Below, in pieces: positions 25,453-34,158 of a stretch of DNA of 64,000 bases; the first letter of the stretch is position 1, and each line of letters begins with the position of its first letter. This DNA is from Micromonosporaceae bacterium KJ-029 (GTDB lineage: Bacteria > Actinomycetota > Actinomycetes > Mycobacteriales > Micromonosporaceae). The notes beneath the pieces were generated by a model. It made no database searches, was not told the DNA's origin, and saw only the letters and a program-made list of their open reading frames with translations. A program made the position numbers and the translations under genes. The stretch covers positions 1 to 64,000 of the forward strand of contig BIFP01000071.1 in the NCBI GenBank assembly GCA_005402585.1. Reading direction: 5' to 3'.

Positions 25453-26985
25453 TCAGCACAGCCACGCCGTTGCGCACGGCGGCAGCCACCCGTCGGCGAG
25501 CGAAACGCTGGCCAGCAGCACCCGCTCGCCGTACCGTCGCCAGTCGACCGGCGCATCGCCGAGGTTGGCCAGGCAGACCGGACCGTCCGATCCGCGCTGG
25601 AAGGCGAGCACCTCATCCGGTCCGTCCAGCCAGCACAGCTGTGCGGGCCGGCCGCGCCACCGCCCGGTACGCAGCCGCAGCGCCGCCCGGGTCAGCGCCA
25701 GCGTCGAGGTCGGGTCGACCGCCTGCCGGTCCACCGCGTACCCGCCCCATCCGGTCGGCTGCGGCAGCCACGGCGCCACGCCCGGGGCCGCGAACCCGTG
25801 CGGTGGTGAGCCGTCGGTCCATGGCACAGGCACCCGCGCGCCGTCCCGCCCCCGGTCCACCCCGCCAGAGCGACGGAACACCGGGTCGCGGATGGCGTCG
25901 TCCGGCAGATCCACCTCGGGCAGCCCGAGCTCGTCACCGGCATACAGGTAGACCGAGCCGGGCAGGGCGAGCATCAGCAGCAGCACCGCCCGAGAGCCGT
26001 CGGCGCCCCACCGGGTCGCGGCCCGGCGTACGTCATGGCTGCCGTGCACCCAGGTCGGCAGCCGGCCGTGCCGAAGCGTCGCGGCCAGCAGCGCGTCCAC
26101 CCCGGCCCGCCACGTCGCCGCCTCCAGCGGCCAGAACAGCGGGTCCATGGCGAACGCCTGCCCCAGCTCGTCGGGGCGTAGGTACGGGGCGATCACCTCC
26201 GGCCCGCCCCAGGTCTCGGCCACCCCGAGCCGGTCGCCGGGATACTCGGCGAGCACCCGGGCCCACCGCCGGTAGATCGCGTGCACCCCGTCCCGGTCGC
26301 TGTACGGCGCCGCCTCGCCGGGCCGCCACCCGTCCGGCAGATCCGGGTACCCGTCCTCCTTGACCAGCGACCCGGCGGCGTCGAAGCGCACCCCGCCCAC
26401 CCCGCGGTCCAGCCAGAACCGCAGCGTCGCCTCGGCGTCGGCGGCCACCTCCGGATGGTCGTGCCGCAGGTCGGGCTGCTGTGCGTCGAACAGGTGCAGG
26501 TACCACTCGCCGTCGCCGAACGGGCTCCACGCCGGACCGCCGAAGATGGACGGCCAGTTGGTCGGCGGACGCTCGCCGGCCGGCCCGCGGCCCGAACGGA
26601 CATGGAACCGGAGGCGCTCTGCCGAGCCGGGACCGGCGGCGCGCGCCGCCCGGAACCACGGATGCCCCGCCGACACGTGGTTGAGCACCAGATCCACCAC
26701 GACCCGCAGCCCCACCGCGTGCGCCTCGACGATCAGCCCGTCGACGTCGACAAGGGTGCCGAACCGGGCATCGACGGCCCGGTGGTCGAGCACGTCGTAC
26801 CCGCAGTCGTGATCGGGGGACGGGTAGAACGGCGTGAGCCACACCGCGTCCACCCCGAGGCCGCGCGGGTGGTCCAGCCGGGACCGGACCCCCGGCAGGT
26901 CACCAAGGCCGTCGCCGGTGCCGTCCACGTACGAGCGCAGGTAGATCTCGTACGTCACCGCCTCCCGCCACCACGGTCCGGTCAT
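25453..26985 (-). CDS. GH13 alpha-glucosidase-like enzyme
   Basis: A 510-residue intracellular alpha-amylase family enzyme. Start at 26985 gives the family-typical MTGPWWREAVTYEIYLRSY and has GGAAGAGG upstream; a GTG 36 bases earlier is possible. Conserved regions: DLVLNH at 98-103, nucleophile Asp202 (GGVRFDAAG), acid Glu257 (GVAETWG) and Asp318 (HGSHDVRR). The order and the GDGLGDL loop fit oligo-1,6-glucosidase/alpha-glucosidase subfamilies. It is the last gene of the minus-strand operon behind two GH39 genes and converges on the transporter operon with 19 bases between stops. Confidence 0.88.
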   Translation of the reverse strand: MTGPWWREAVTYEIYLRSYVDGTGDGLGDLPGVRSRLDHPRGLGVDAVWLTPFYPSPDHDCGYDVLDHRAVDARFGTLVDVDGLIVEAHAVGLRVVVDLVLNHVSAGHPWFRAARAAGPGSAERLRFHVRSGRGPAGERPPTNWPSIFGGPAWSPFGDGEWYLHLFDAQQPDLRHDHPEVAADAEATLRFWLDRGVGGVRFDAAGSLVKEDGYPDLPDGWRPGEAAPYSDRDGVHAIYRRWARVLAEYPGDRLGVAETWGGPEVIAPYLRPDELGQAFAMDPLFWPLEAATWRAGVDALLAATLRHGRLPTWVHGSHDVRRAATRWGADGSRAVLLLMLALPGSVYLYAGDELGLPEVDLPDDAIRDPVFRRSGGVDRGRDGARVPVPWTDGSPPHGFAAPGVAPWLPQPTGWGGYAVDRQAVDPTSTLALTRAALRLRTGRWRGRPAQLCWLDGPDEVLAFQRGSDGPVCLANLGDAPVDWRRYGERVLLASVSLADGWLPPCATAWLC

Positions 26986-27043
26986 CCGGCGGCCTCTTCC
27001 GTTCGCCACTGCGGGGCTCACAGATCCGGCTCACTGCTCGCGC

Positions 27044-28867
27044 TCATGGGATCAGCTCCAGCAGCGAGATCGCCGGCAGCGGCAGATCGACCGGCAGCAC
27101 CACCTCGCCGTCGCTTGGCGACACCTCGACCGGCCCGGGCAGCTCAGCCAGCCGGTCGGCGGCCCGCAGGGCGAGCCACTGGGTCTCGTCCGGCCAGTCG
27201 GTGACACCGAGTCGGCGGGCGGTGGCGGCCAGGTTGGACGTGCCGTCGTCGAGCCGACGATGGTGTAGCCGATAGCGGCCGGCGGTGAGCCCGGTCAGCC
27301 GTACGGTGACCTGCCGACGCAGCCGGGCCCGCTGCGCCGGCAGGTCCAGCACCCCCTGGTCCAGGGTGCCGTTCCACACCACCACCGCCACCCGGCCGGT
27401 GTCCGGGTCGGCCGACGGCCACGCCTGGACCAACGAGCCGGCCCCGTCGCCGGTCAGCTCGGCCGCCACCTCGGTACCGGCCAGCCGTTCCAGCATCCAC
27501 AGTGCCCAGAACCGGGGCTTGGCGAGCGCACCGACGGACAGCAGACCGAACCCGCCATGCAGCAACGCCGGCGCCCGGCCGAGTTCCTCGAAGTGGTCGC
27601 TGGCCACCCAGCAGGCCAGCGCGTCGAGCCGGCCGGACCCCGAGCGCATCCCGGTGGCGACGAACGCCGCGCCCAGCACTGAGTCGTTGACCGGTGCGAA
27701 GTGGGTGGGGGAGGGGCCCCACTCGGTCCACCGCAGCGGCGTACCGGCCCGGCCATGGACGGCCAGCAGCGGCCGCAGGTCCAGCGGCGGGCTGCCGTAC
27801 ACATGAGTGGAGAGGAAGTCCAACGGCGCGCCGGTGGCGGCGACGTGCCGCAGGAACGGCGTGATCCACCGCGTGGCGGCGGTGGCCGGCCCGCCGACCG
27901 GCAGGTCCGGGCAGGCGGCCTTGACCGCGTACGCCGTCACCTCGTACATCCGCAGGTAGTCAGCCTGGCTGCCGGTCCAGAAGCAGTCCAGGTCCGGTTC
28001 GTTCCACACCTCCACCGCCCAGCGGCGCAGCTCGGTGTCGCCGACCCGACGGCGTAGGTGCCGGATCAGGTCGCCGACCAGGCCTGCCCATCGCTCCCAG
28101 TCCTTCGGCGGGCTGGACACCCCGGCGGCGGTGACGACCCTGGACGGATCGCGGGCCAGCGCCCGGGGGACGAAGGACAGTTCCAGCACCGGCCGCAGCC
28201 CGGTCGGCGCGAGCCTGTCCAACACCGCGTCGATGCCGGTGAAGTCGTGCACCGGTGCTCCGTCGACCTCCCGGTAGACGCCCAGGTCGTCGCCGAGGAT
28301 GCCGTGCGCGCGGACGCGGGACACGCCCAGCTCGCTGTGGACCCGGCGCAGCGCGGTGGCCAGCCCGGCGCCCATCTCCTCGCCGCCGACCCGGTCTCGG
28401 CTGAGCAACAGACTGAGGTGTTCCGAACCCACCATGTCCCGCCAGGGCCGGTGTACCGGCCCGACCGGGTGGTCGACCCGGACCAGCAACTCGACCCGGC
28501 CCACGGTGGCGCCGCCGGGACGACCGGACCGGCGGTCCGCCCGGTCGGGACCGGGCGGCCACCCGTCGAGCGCGGCGACGGGCACGGACAGCGACCCGAG
28601 CGGGCCGTCCGCCGCCCGGTCCGGATCCGATACCGGCCGGATCGCGTAGCGCACGGGCCGTCCCGGTTCGACGGTGGTGTCCGCGTACGGCGGGCCGGGC
28701 ACCGCCAGCAGGTCACCGCCACGATGGTCGACGGTACGCGGCGGCGCGTCGCCGTCGGCGCGACAGACCAGGTACCCGGCGACTCCGGGAACCGGATCCC
28801 AGTCGACGGTGATCTGGCCGAGGCCGGGGTGCAGCCGGGGCACCCCGGCCGGTTCGGCGGGCGGCAC
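27044..28867 (-). CDS. GH39-family glycosidase 1 with FN3-like N terminus
   Basis: A 607-residue protein without signal peptide. Residues 10-110 resemble a fibronectin-III module (HPGLGQITVDWDPVPGVAGY). The catalytic TIM barrel carries acid/base EVWNEPDLDCFW and nucleophile LRWTEWGPSPTHF, the GH39 beta-xylosidase/alpha-iduronidase signatures. A C-terminal beta-sandwich follows. It begins with GTG three bases after the stop of the upstream paralogue. The pair shares the same domain order and long identical blocks, pointing to gene duplication. Confidence 0.85.
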   Translation of the reverse strand: MPPAEPAGVPRLHPGLGQITVDWDPVPGVAGYLVCRADGDAPPRTVDHRGGDLLAVPGPPYADTTVEPGRPVRYAIRPVSDPDRAADGPLGSLSVPVAALDGWPPGPDRADRRSGRPGGATVGRVELLVRVDHPVGPVHRPWRDMVGSEHLSLLLSRDRVGGEEMGAGLATALRRVHSELGVSRVRAHGILGDDLGVYREVDGAPVHDFTGIDAVLDRLAPTGLRPVLELSFVPRALARDPSRVVTAAGVSSPPKDWERWAGLVGDLIRHLRRRVGDTELRRWAVEVWNEPDLDCFWTGSQADYLRMYEVTAYAVKAACPDLPVGGPATAATRWITPFLRHVAATGAPLDFLSTHVYGSPPLDLRPLLAVHGRAGTPLRWTEWGPSPTHFAPVNDSVLGAAFVATGMRSGSGRLDALACWVASDHFEELGRAPALLHGGFGLLSVGALAKPRFWALWMLERLAGTEVAAELTGDGAGSLVQAWPSADPDTGRVAVVVWNGTLDQGVLDLPAQRARLRRQVTVRLTGLTAGRYRLHHRRLDDGTSNLAATARRLGVTDWPDETQWLALRAADRLAELPGPVEVSPSDGEVVLPVDLPLPAISLLELIP

Positions 28868-28870
28868 CCC

Positions 28871-30724
28871 TCAGGCCCCGGAGACCTCGACCAGCACCGC
28901 CCCGGGCTGCGACAGGTCCAGCTCGATCACCGCCGCCCCGGCCTCGGCGACCGGCTGCACCTTCTTAACCGGGAGCTGGTCGGCGGCGCGCAGCGCGACC
29001 CACTGCTCGTCGGTCGGCCAGTCAGCGACGCCCAAATGGTCGGCGAGGGTGGTGATGTCGCCGTGCTCCCGGTCGAGCCGGGACACCAGGGCGGGCCGGC
29101 CGGCCGCGCCGTCGATGACCAGACGGATCCGCCGTGCCAGCGCCGGATCACCGTCCCGCTTGCCCTGGTCGAGGGTCGCCACCCAGACCAGGATCGCGAG
29201 GCTGCCGTCGGCGCGCCGGCTGGCCCAGGTCTGCACCAGGCCGTCGGCGCCGTCGCCGGCGGCCCGTACCGGCAGTTCGGTCTCGCCGAGCTGGGCGAGC
29301 ATGCGCAGGGCGTGGTAGCGCGGCTTGGCGATGCCGCCGACGGTGAGCAGACCGAACCCGCCGTGCAGCAGCCTCGGCGGCCGGCCGAGTTCCTCGAAGT
29401 GGTCGCTGGCCACCCAGTAGGACAGCGCCTCGACCCGGCCGGCGGCCGACCGCATCCCGCTGAGCAGGAAGGTGGCGGCCGAGGTGCCGTCGTTGACCGG
29501 GTGGAAGTGGGTGGGGGTGACACCCCACTCGGTCCACAGGATCCGCGCGTCGGGAAAGCCGAGGCGTGCCAGGGTGGGCCGCAGGTCCAGCGGCGGGCTG
29601 CCGTACGTGTGGGTGGAGACGAAGTCCACCGGCGCCCCGGACCGGGCGGCGTGCTCCAGCAACGCGTCCACCCATCCGGCGGCGGCCGACGAGGGGCCGC
29701 CCACCGGGATCCGTGGGTCGACGTCCTTCACCGCGCGTGCGGTCACGTCGTACAGCCGCATCCATTCCTCGCGGCTGCCGGTCCAGAAGACCTCCAGGTT
29801 GGCCTCGTTCCACACCTCGAAGTCCCAACCGAGCACCTGCTCGCCGTACCGGTCCAGCAGGTGGGCCACCAACGCCCGGACCAGCCCGGACCACCGGTCC
29901 CAGTCGCGCGGCGGAGAGATGACGCCGCGGTAGGTGAAGACGGTGCGGTCCGGGTCGCTGGCCAGATCACGGGGCATGAAACCGATCTCCACCACCGGCG
30001 TCATCCCGATGCCCAGCAGCAGGTCGTAGACCTGGTCCACCCGGCTGAAGTCGTACACCGGCTCGCCGTCGACCTCGCGGTAGACGCCGAGGTCGTCGTG
30101 CAGGATCGAGTGCGCCCGCACGGTGCTCACTCCGATCTCGTCGTGTACCCGGCGGAGCGCGGCCAGCAGTTCCGTGCCGATCTCCCGGCCGCCGCAGCGG
30201 TCCCGGCAGAGCAGTTGGGACAGCCGCTCGCTGCCGATCATCGGCTGCCACGGCCGGTGCAAAGTGGTGCCCGCGGCGTCCGCGTCGAGGTGCAGCGTGA
30301 CGGTGGGCGGTTCACCGGCGGCCGGCAGGGCGGCCGCCGGCACCGGGTCGCTCAGCGCGCCGGTCACGGTCACCTCGGGTACGGCGGCCACCGCGTACGC
30401 GTACCGCTCGCCCGGCGTGCCGGTGGTGTCGACGTACCAGGTGTCGGGTATGGAGAGCACGTCTCCGCCGAGGTGGTCCACCGGGGTGAACGGCCCGGAC
30501 ACCCGGTCGCCGTCCAGCGTTGCACGGTGCACCAGGTAGCCGATCGCGCCGTCGACGGGCTGCCAGGAGAGGTGGACGTGTCCGCGGCCCGGGGTGACGG
30601 TGAGCCCAGCGGGCGGGGACAGGTCGGGCAGCGCGGCAGTGCCGCCTTCGTCGCTGCGGCGGGCGATGCGGGCTTCCCAATCGGTCCGGGCGTCGGACGG
30701 CCGGGTTCCGCTGGCGTTCGTCAC
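28871..30724 (-). CDS. GH39-family glycosidase 2 with FN3-like N terminus
   Basis: A 617-residue paralogue of the next gene. The start is GTG 30724 with a strong AGGAGG six bases upstream; the open frame reaches further but is not protein-like. FN3-like residues 35-130 (LTVTPGRGHVHLSWQPVDGA), then the barrel with FEVWNEANLEVFW (acid/base) and ILWTEWGVTPTHF (nucleophile), and SHWVxSDHFEELG-type loop shared with its twin. It is the first gene of the GH39-GH39-GH13 operon, 40 bases after an exact LacI-type palindrome. Likely cleaves xylosidic or related linkages inside the cell. Confidence 0.86.
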   Translation of the reverse strand: MTNASGTRPSDARTDWEARIARRSDEGGTAALPDLSPPAGLTVTPGRGHVHLSWQPVDGAIGYLVHRATLDGDRVSGPFTPVDHLGGDVLSIPDTWYVDTTGTPGERYAYAVAAVPEVTVTGALSDPVPAAALPAAGEPPTVTLHLDADAAGTTLHRPWQPMIGSERLSQLLCRDRCGGREIGTELLAALRRVHDEIGVSTVRAHSILHDDLGVYREVDGEPVYDFSRVDQVYDLLLGIGMTPVVEIGFMPRDLASDPDRTVFTYRGVISPPRDWDRWSGLVRALVAHLLDRYGEQVLGWDFEVWNEANLEVFWTGSREEWMRLYDVTARAVKDVDPRIPVGGPSSAAAGWVDALLEHAARSGAPVDFVSTHTYGSPPLDLRPTLARLGFPDARILWTEWGVTPTHFHPVNDGTSAATFLLSGMRSAAGRVEALSYWVASDHFEELGRPPRLLHGGFGLLTVGGIAKPRYHALRMLAQLGETELPVRAAGDGADGLVQTWASRRADGSLAILVWVATLDQGKRDGDPALARRIRLVIDGAAGRPALVSRLDREHGDITTLADHLGVADWPTDEQWVALRAADQLPVKKVQPVAEAGAAVIELDLSQPGAVLVEVSGA

Positions 30725-30763
30725 CGGGTGCCTCCTGGCGGTCGGGTTGATCCGATTTGAGGA

Positions 30764-30779
30764 CTGTAACCGGTTACAG
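30764..30779. promoter_or_regulatory. LacI-type operator, cluster B (perfect palindrome)
   Basis: CTGTAACCGGTTACAG is an exact 16-bp palindrome 40 bases upstream of the first GH39 gene. A near copy lies before the cluster B repressor at 18726. Together they link the glycosidase operon to the transporter operon 6-12 kb away. Confidence 0.85.
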
Positions 30780-31257
30780 CCGTCGACGCGATCCCTGCCG
30801 ACGTACGGGTGTGGTCCGTAGGTGCGTCGTCGGCGGCGACCCGCCCGCCCTCGAGGACGATGACCGCGTGCAGGCGGCACGTGCGATCTGCGCCGAGCGC
30901 GATGTGCCACCGGCCGCCATTAGTTCCCGCTCGGGCACCAACGACCGGCGGCGACGCCACCTCCGGTGACGAGCACTTCGTGCCAGAGCGCGTGCGTCAG
31001 GTGCGCCGGATGGCCGAGCGCTGGCCGATGATCGGCGTTGTGATCTGGGCCGCCAGAGCGCCTCGTGCTTCTTCCGGCACAGCAAAGCCGCAGGTCAGAG
31101 AGGTTCATGGGCCTGACCATCCACTGACCAGGGGTAAGTCGGCCGCTGGCCACCATCCGGGGTAGGCCGAAGGCAGCGATGTCCGTCGCCGATGTTACGT
31201 CTCGCGCATGATCACCGATACATAGATGAAGCGCTGTCGCATCTGAGGAGAAGTCTC
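30780..31257. other. Intergenic, no gene recognised
   Basis: About 480 bases between the GH39 operon and the protease gene. Several short frames exist on both strands but none has a ribosome site, a family signature or a convincing composition. It should hold promoters for both divergent transcription units. Confidence 0.6.
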
Positions 31258-32316
31258 ATGCCGATCACCCGGTTTCTCGCCAGCACCGTGGTGGCTACCG
31301 CACTCGTTGCTGTTGCCGCGACCCCCGCAAGGGCGGCTACCAACGATCCGCTGTACGACAAGCAGTGGGGCCTGCGGCAGATCCACGCCGAACAGGCCTG
31401 GCCGACGAGCACCGGCGCGGGAGTGGTGATCGCTGTCGTCGACACCGGCGTCGACCTCGGGCACCCGGACCTGAGGAACAAGCTCGTGCCGGGCGCGACC
31501 TTCATCGACTGTGGTCCGACGCCCTGCGGCAATGGCGACTGGTACGGCCCCAACGGCAGGCCCGACGCCTCGGACGAGCACGGCACCCACGTGGCGGGTA
31601 TCGCCGCCGCGGCCACCGGCAACGGGATCGGAATCGCGGGTGTCGCACCCGACGCCAAGATCATGCCGATCAAGGTGCTGGAAGCGGGCAGCGGCAGCTT
31701 CACCGACATCGCCGCCGGCATCCGGTACGCGGCCGACCATGGCGCCAAGGTGATCAACCTCAGTCTCGGTGCGCTGCCTGGCGCCCAGGCCCTCACCCTG
31801 ACCGGCCTCGAGTCCGCCGCGACCGAGGCGATCGCCTACGCACACGCCAAGGGGGTCGCCGTTATCGCCGCCGCCGGTAATGAGACCGCACCGCTGTGCG
31901 CCACGCCTGCCTGGGAACCCGGTGCTCTCTGCGTCACTGCAACCGACCGCAACGAGCTGAAGGCGTGGTACGCCAATCTGGGCGTGAAGGCTGACCTGAA
32001 GGCAGTGGCCGCTCCCGGCGGCGCCGGCCTGGTGAACTGCGACGACGATGTGTGGTCCAGCGTACCGAGGGGCACCGGCTCGGCCACCTGCGGACAGGGC
32101 GACCACGACGCCTATGCCGGCACGTCGATGGCGGCACCCTACGTGGCGGGGGTGGCGGCCCTGCTCTTCGCTCAGCAGCGCAGCCTCGACAACGTCTACT
32201 CGGTACTGATGTCGACTGCCCGGACCCCTGTCATCGGACTGCGCGGCGTCTACACGCCCGTGTACGGCTGGGGCATCGTTGACGCCCGGGCCGCAGTCGC
32301 CGCGCCCCGCACCTGA
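31258..32316 (+). CDS. Secreted subtilisin-like serine protease (S8)
   Basis: A 352-residue protease. Start at 31258 for the GAGGAGAAG ribosome site. Signal peptide about 26 residues ending PARA-A. Catalytic residues: Asp62 (VVDTGVDLGHPDL), His108 (DEHGTHVAGIAAA), oxyanion Asn in AAAGNE and the Ser of YAGTSMAAPYVAG. The propeptide is very short, since the catalytic domain begins almost directly after the signal, as in thermitase-like and small actinomycete S8 enzymes. Single gene, followed by a GC-rich hairpin. Confidence 0.93.
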   Translation: MPITRFLASTVVATALVAVAATPARAATNDPLYDKQWGLRQIHAEQAWPTSTGAGVVIAVVDTGVDLGHPDLRNKLVPGATFIDCGPTPCGNGDWYGPNGRPDASDEHGTHVAGIAAAATGNGIGIAGVAPDAKIMPIKVLEAGSGSFTDIAAGIRYAADHGAKVINLSLGALPGAQALTLTGLESAATEAIAYAHAKGVAVIAAAGNETAPLCATPAWEPGALCVTATDRNELKAWYANLGVKADLKAVAAPGGAGLVNCDDDVWSSVPRGTGSATCGQGDHDAYAGTSMAAPYVAGVAALLFAQQRSLDNVYSVLMSTARTPVIGLRGVYTPVYGWGIVDARAAVAAPRT

Positions 32317-32379
32317 GGATTGGTATCCGGACCTGCGGTCCCCAACTCACGCACACCGCTCACGGCCGTAGGGACGGGT

Positions 32380-32400
32380 CCGGGCCGGCTACCGGCCCGG
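32380..32400 (+). terminator. Hairpin after the S8 protease gene
   Basis: CCGGGCCGG and CCGGCCCGG arms with loop CTA, 64 bases after the stop. It would also serve the convergent anti-sigma gene. Confidence 0.55.
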
Positions 32401-32523
32401 GCCTGTCCCGGTCTGGACGAACCTCGGCACGATCCGGAGCCACCGCCCGTCCACGCCCCGCCCGGGCAGCACGGGATCTCGGTGCGCTCGACGACGTGGC
32501 TGCCCATCGACCCGCCGCGCGGA

Positions 32524-33345
32524 TCAGCTCGTCAGCGTTCCTGAGTCCAGAGGAAGGATGGTGGGTAGCGGTAGTCCCGGCAGGACGGAGGCACGCGGGC
32601 TGAGGCTCGGCCCCGGCAGATCAGGTAGGGGCAGGTCGAGGGGAGAGCGCGTCGTGGGGATCGCTGTGGGCGTCCGCTCGGACGGTGCGCGGGTCGGATC
32701 CACCGGCCCGGCGCTGCTCGGTGGGGACGGCGCCACCGAGGGCCGGGACGGTGCCACCGAGGGCGGGGGTGTCGGTGCGACGGCCGGAGGTGCGGATGCC
32801 GGCGCAGCCGCGGTCAGGTCGCGGCGCAGGGCGTCGAGGTCGACGTTCAGGCGGCGAACGTTGCCCGGGTCCTCGACCGAGCTGAGCTGCCGCTGGGCCT
32901 GCTCCGTCAGGTCCCACGCCTCGTCCAGGCGTCCGGCGGCTGCGGCGCCGCGCGCTTCACGGATCGCGTCCTCGACGAGCCGTACTTCGGCCTGTTCCGG
33001 GTGGAGCACCTTCGTCAACGCCCACAGCGGGCTGGCCGGCCCGGCATCCCGACTGACGATGCCGAGTCCGGTGGCGAGGGCGGCGACAGCGACGACCGCA
33101 GCCGCGAGGCGGAGCATTCCGGGTCCGACCCGTCCGGTGCGGCTCGTCCGCTCCGCTCGGTCGGGCCGGGCAGGCGGGTCATCGACCGCCTCGTCGAGAT
33201 CGTCGCGCCAGGCGGCGAACATCGCGGCGAGGTCGTCTCCCTCCGGTGCCGGTCCGCCGCGGCCGAGCACGTCGAGCAGGTGGTCGTCCCGGGCGATCGT
33301 CGCCAGGTCGACCTCCTCGCCGGGACCGGGCGTCCGTTCGGTCAT
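32524..33345 (-). CDS. rsdA: Anti-sigma-D factor RsdA-like protein
   Basis: A 273-residue membrane protein. The cytosolic N terminus (DLATIARDDHLLDVLGRGG, then AAMFAAWRDDLD) matches the sigma-binding domain of mycobacterial RsdA. One membrane segment follows at about residues 75-95. The external part is first helical (VRLVEDAIREARGAAAAGRL) and then strongly Pro/Ser-rich from about residue 165. It lies 67 bases downstream of a SigD-type sigma gene on the same strand, the arrangement found with SigD/RsdA. It should hold the sigma factor inactive at the membrane until cleaved or degraded. Confidence 0.82.
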   Translation of the reverse strand: MTERTPGPGEEVDLATIARDDHLLDVLGRGGPAPEGDDLAAMFAAWRDDLDEAVDDPPARPDRAERTSRTGRVGPGMLRLAAAVVAVAALATGLGIVSRDAGPASPLWALTKVLHPEQAEVRLVEDAIREARGAAAAGRLDEAWDLTEQAQRQLSSVEDPGNVRRLNVDLDALRRDLTAAAPASAPPAVAPTPPPSVAPSRPSVAPSPPSSAGPVDPTRAPSERTPTAIPTTRSPLDLPLPDLPGPSLSPRASVLPGLPLPTILPLDSGTLTS

Positions 33346-33412
33346 GACGGCACCCCGCTTCGCTGCGTGCCGTCATGAGGCGCCGGCGCGCTGAGCCTGC
33401 CGATTCGCTCGC

Positions 33413-33997
33413 TCATGCCACCACCTCGCCGAGTGTGTCGCCTGCCAGGGTACGGAGTCGGGCCAACGCCCGGGACTGGGCGACCCGCACGGCCGCCGCC
33501 GACATGCCGACGATGGCGCCGACCTCGTCGGCGGAGAGCCCGACCGCCACCCGGAGGACGACGATCTCCCGCTGGACCTCGGGGAGCCGGCCGAGCAGTG
33601 CCGTCAGCCGGCGGGCCAGGTCGCTGGCGACCGCCTGCTGCTCCGGGCCCGGTCGCGCGTCCGCATGTTCTGGAGCCGTGTCGTCGGCAGTGACGGTGGC
33701 CGCCCGCGAAGCCGCGCGGTGCGCGTCGGCCACCTTGTGCGCGGCGATCGCGTAGACGAACGCCGAGAACGGCCGACCCTGGTCGCGGTAGGTGGGAAGG
33801 GCCCGCAGCACGGCGAGACAGATCTCCTGGGCCACGTCGTCGGCAGTGGTGTACGCCCCACCGATGCGGCCCAGCCGCGCCCGGCAGTAGCGCACCAGGC
33901 CCGGGCGCAGACCGGCGAGCAACGCGGCGACGGCCGCGCCGTCGTTACGGGCGGCCTGCCGTACGAGCTCGGCCTCTGGCTCGACTGTGGCGGTCAT
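33413..33997 (-). CDS. sigD: Sigma-D / ShbA-type RNA polymerase sigma factor
   Basis: A 194-residue ECF-length sigma factor. Region 2: YTTADDVAQEICLAVLRALP and PFSAFVYAIAAHKVADAHR. Region 4: LGRLPEVQREIVVLRVAVGL and VGAIVGMSAAAVRVAQSRAL. The DDVAQEI...YRDQGRPFSAFVY pattern fits the SigD/ShbA group, which in streptomycetes drives expression of the principal sigma factor. Partner RsdA follows. It diverges from the mce operon across about 160 bases. Confidence 0.85.
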   Translation of the reverse strand: MTATVEPEAELVRQAARNDGAAVAALLAGLRPGLVRYCRARLGRIGGAYTTADDVAQEICLAVLRALPTYRDQGRPFSAFVYAIAAHKVADAHRAASRAATVTADDTAPEHADARPGPEQQAVASDLARRLTALLGRLPEVQREIVVLRVAVGLSADEVGAIVGMSAAAVRVAQSRALARLRTLAGDTLGEVVA

Positions 33998-34158
33998 CGG
34001 TTAGGGCGACCCCTCTGTTACCGACGGGTTAACGGCACGCTATCGAGCCCCGGGCCGATTTGCCTAGCCCGCTCAGAGTCTCCGTGTGATCGCGGAAAGT
34101 AGTTGTTGCGTTCGGGTGGACGGCCGCGATGTCCCCAGTAGAGAGGTGGGGAGGCGAC

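Noticed and set aside
28058..30760. A 900-codon plus-strand frame
   Set aside because: Antisense of the two GH39 genes; long only because GC-rich codons rarely give stops on the opposite strand.
34010..34040. GTTACC-GACG-GGTTAAC near-palindrome before mceG
   Set aside because: Resembles the cluster B operator only in part (GTTA and CCG order differ) and has unequal arms; not counted as an operator.
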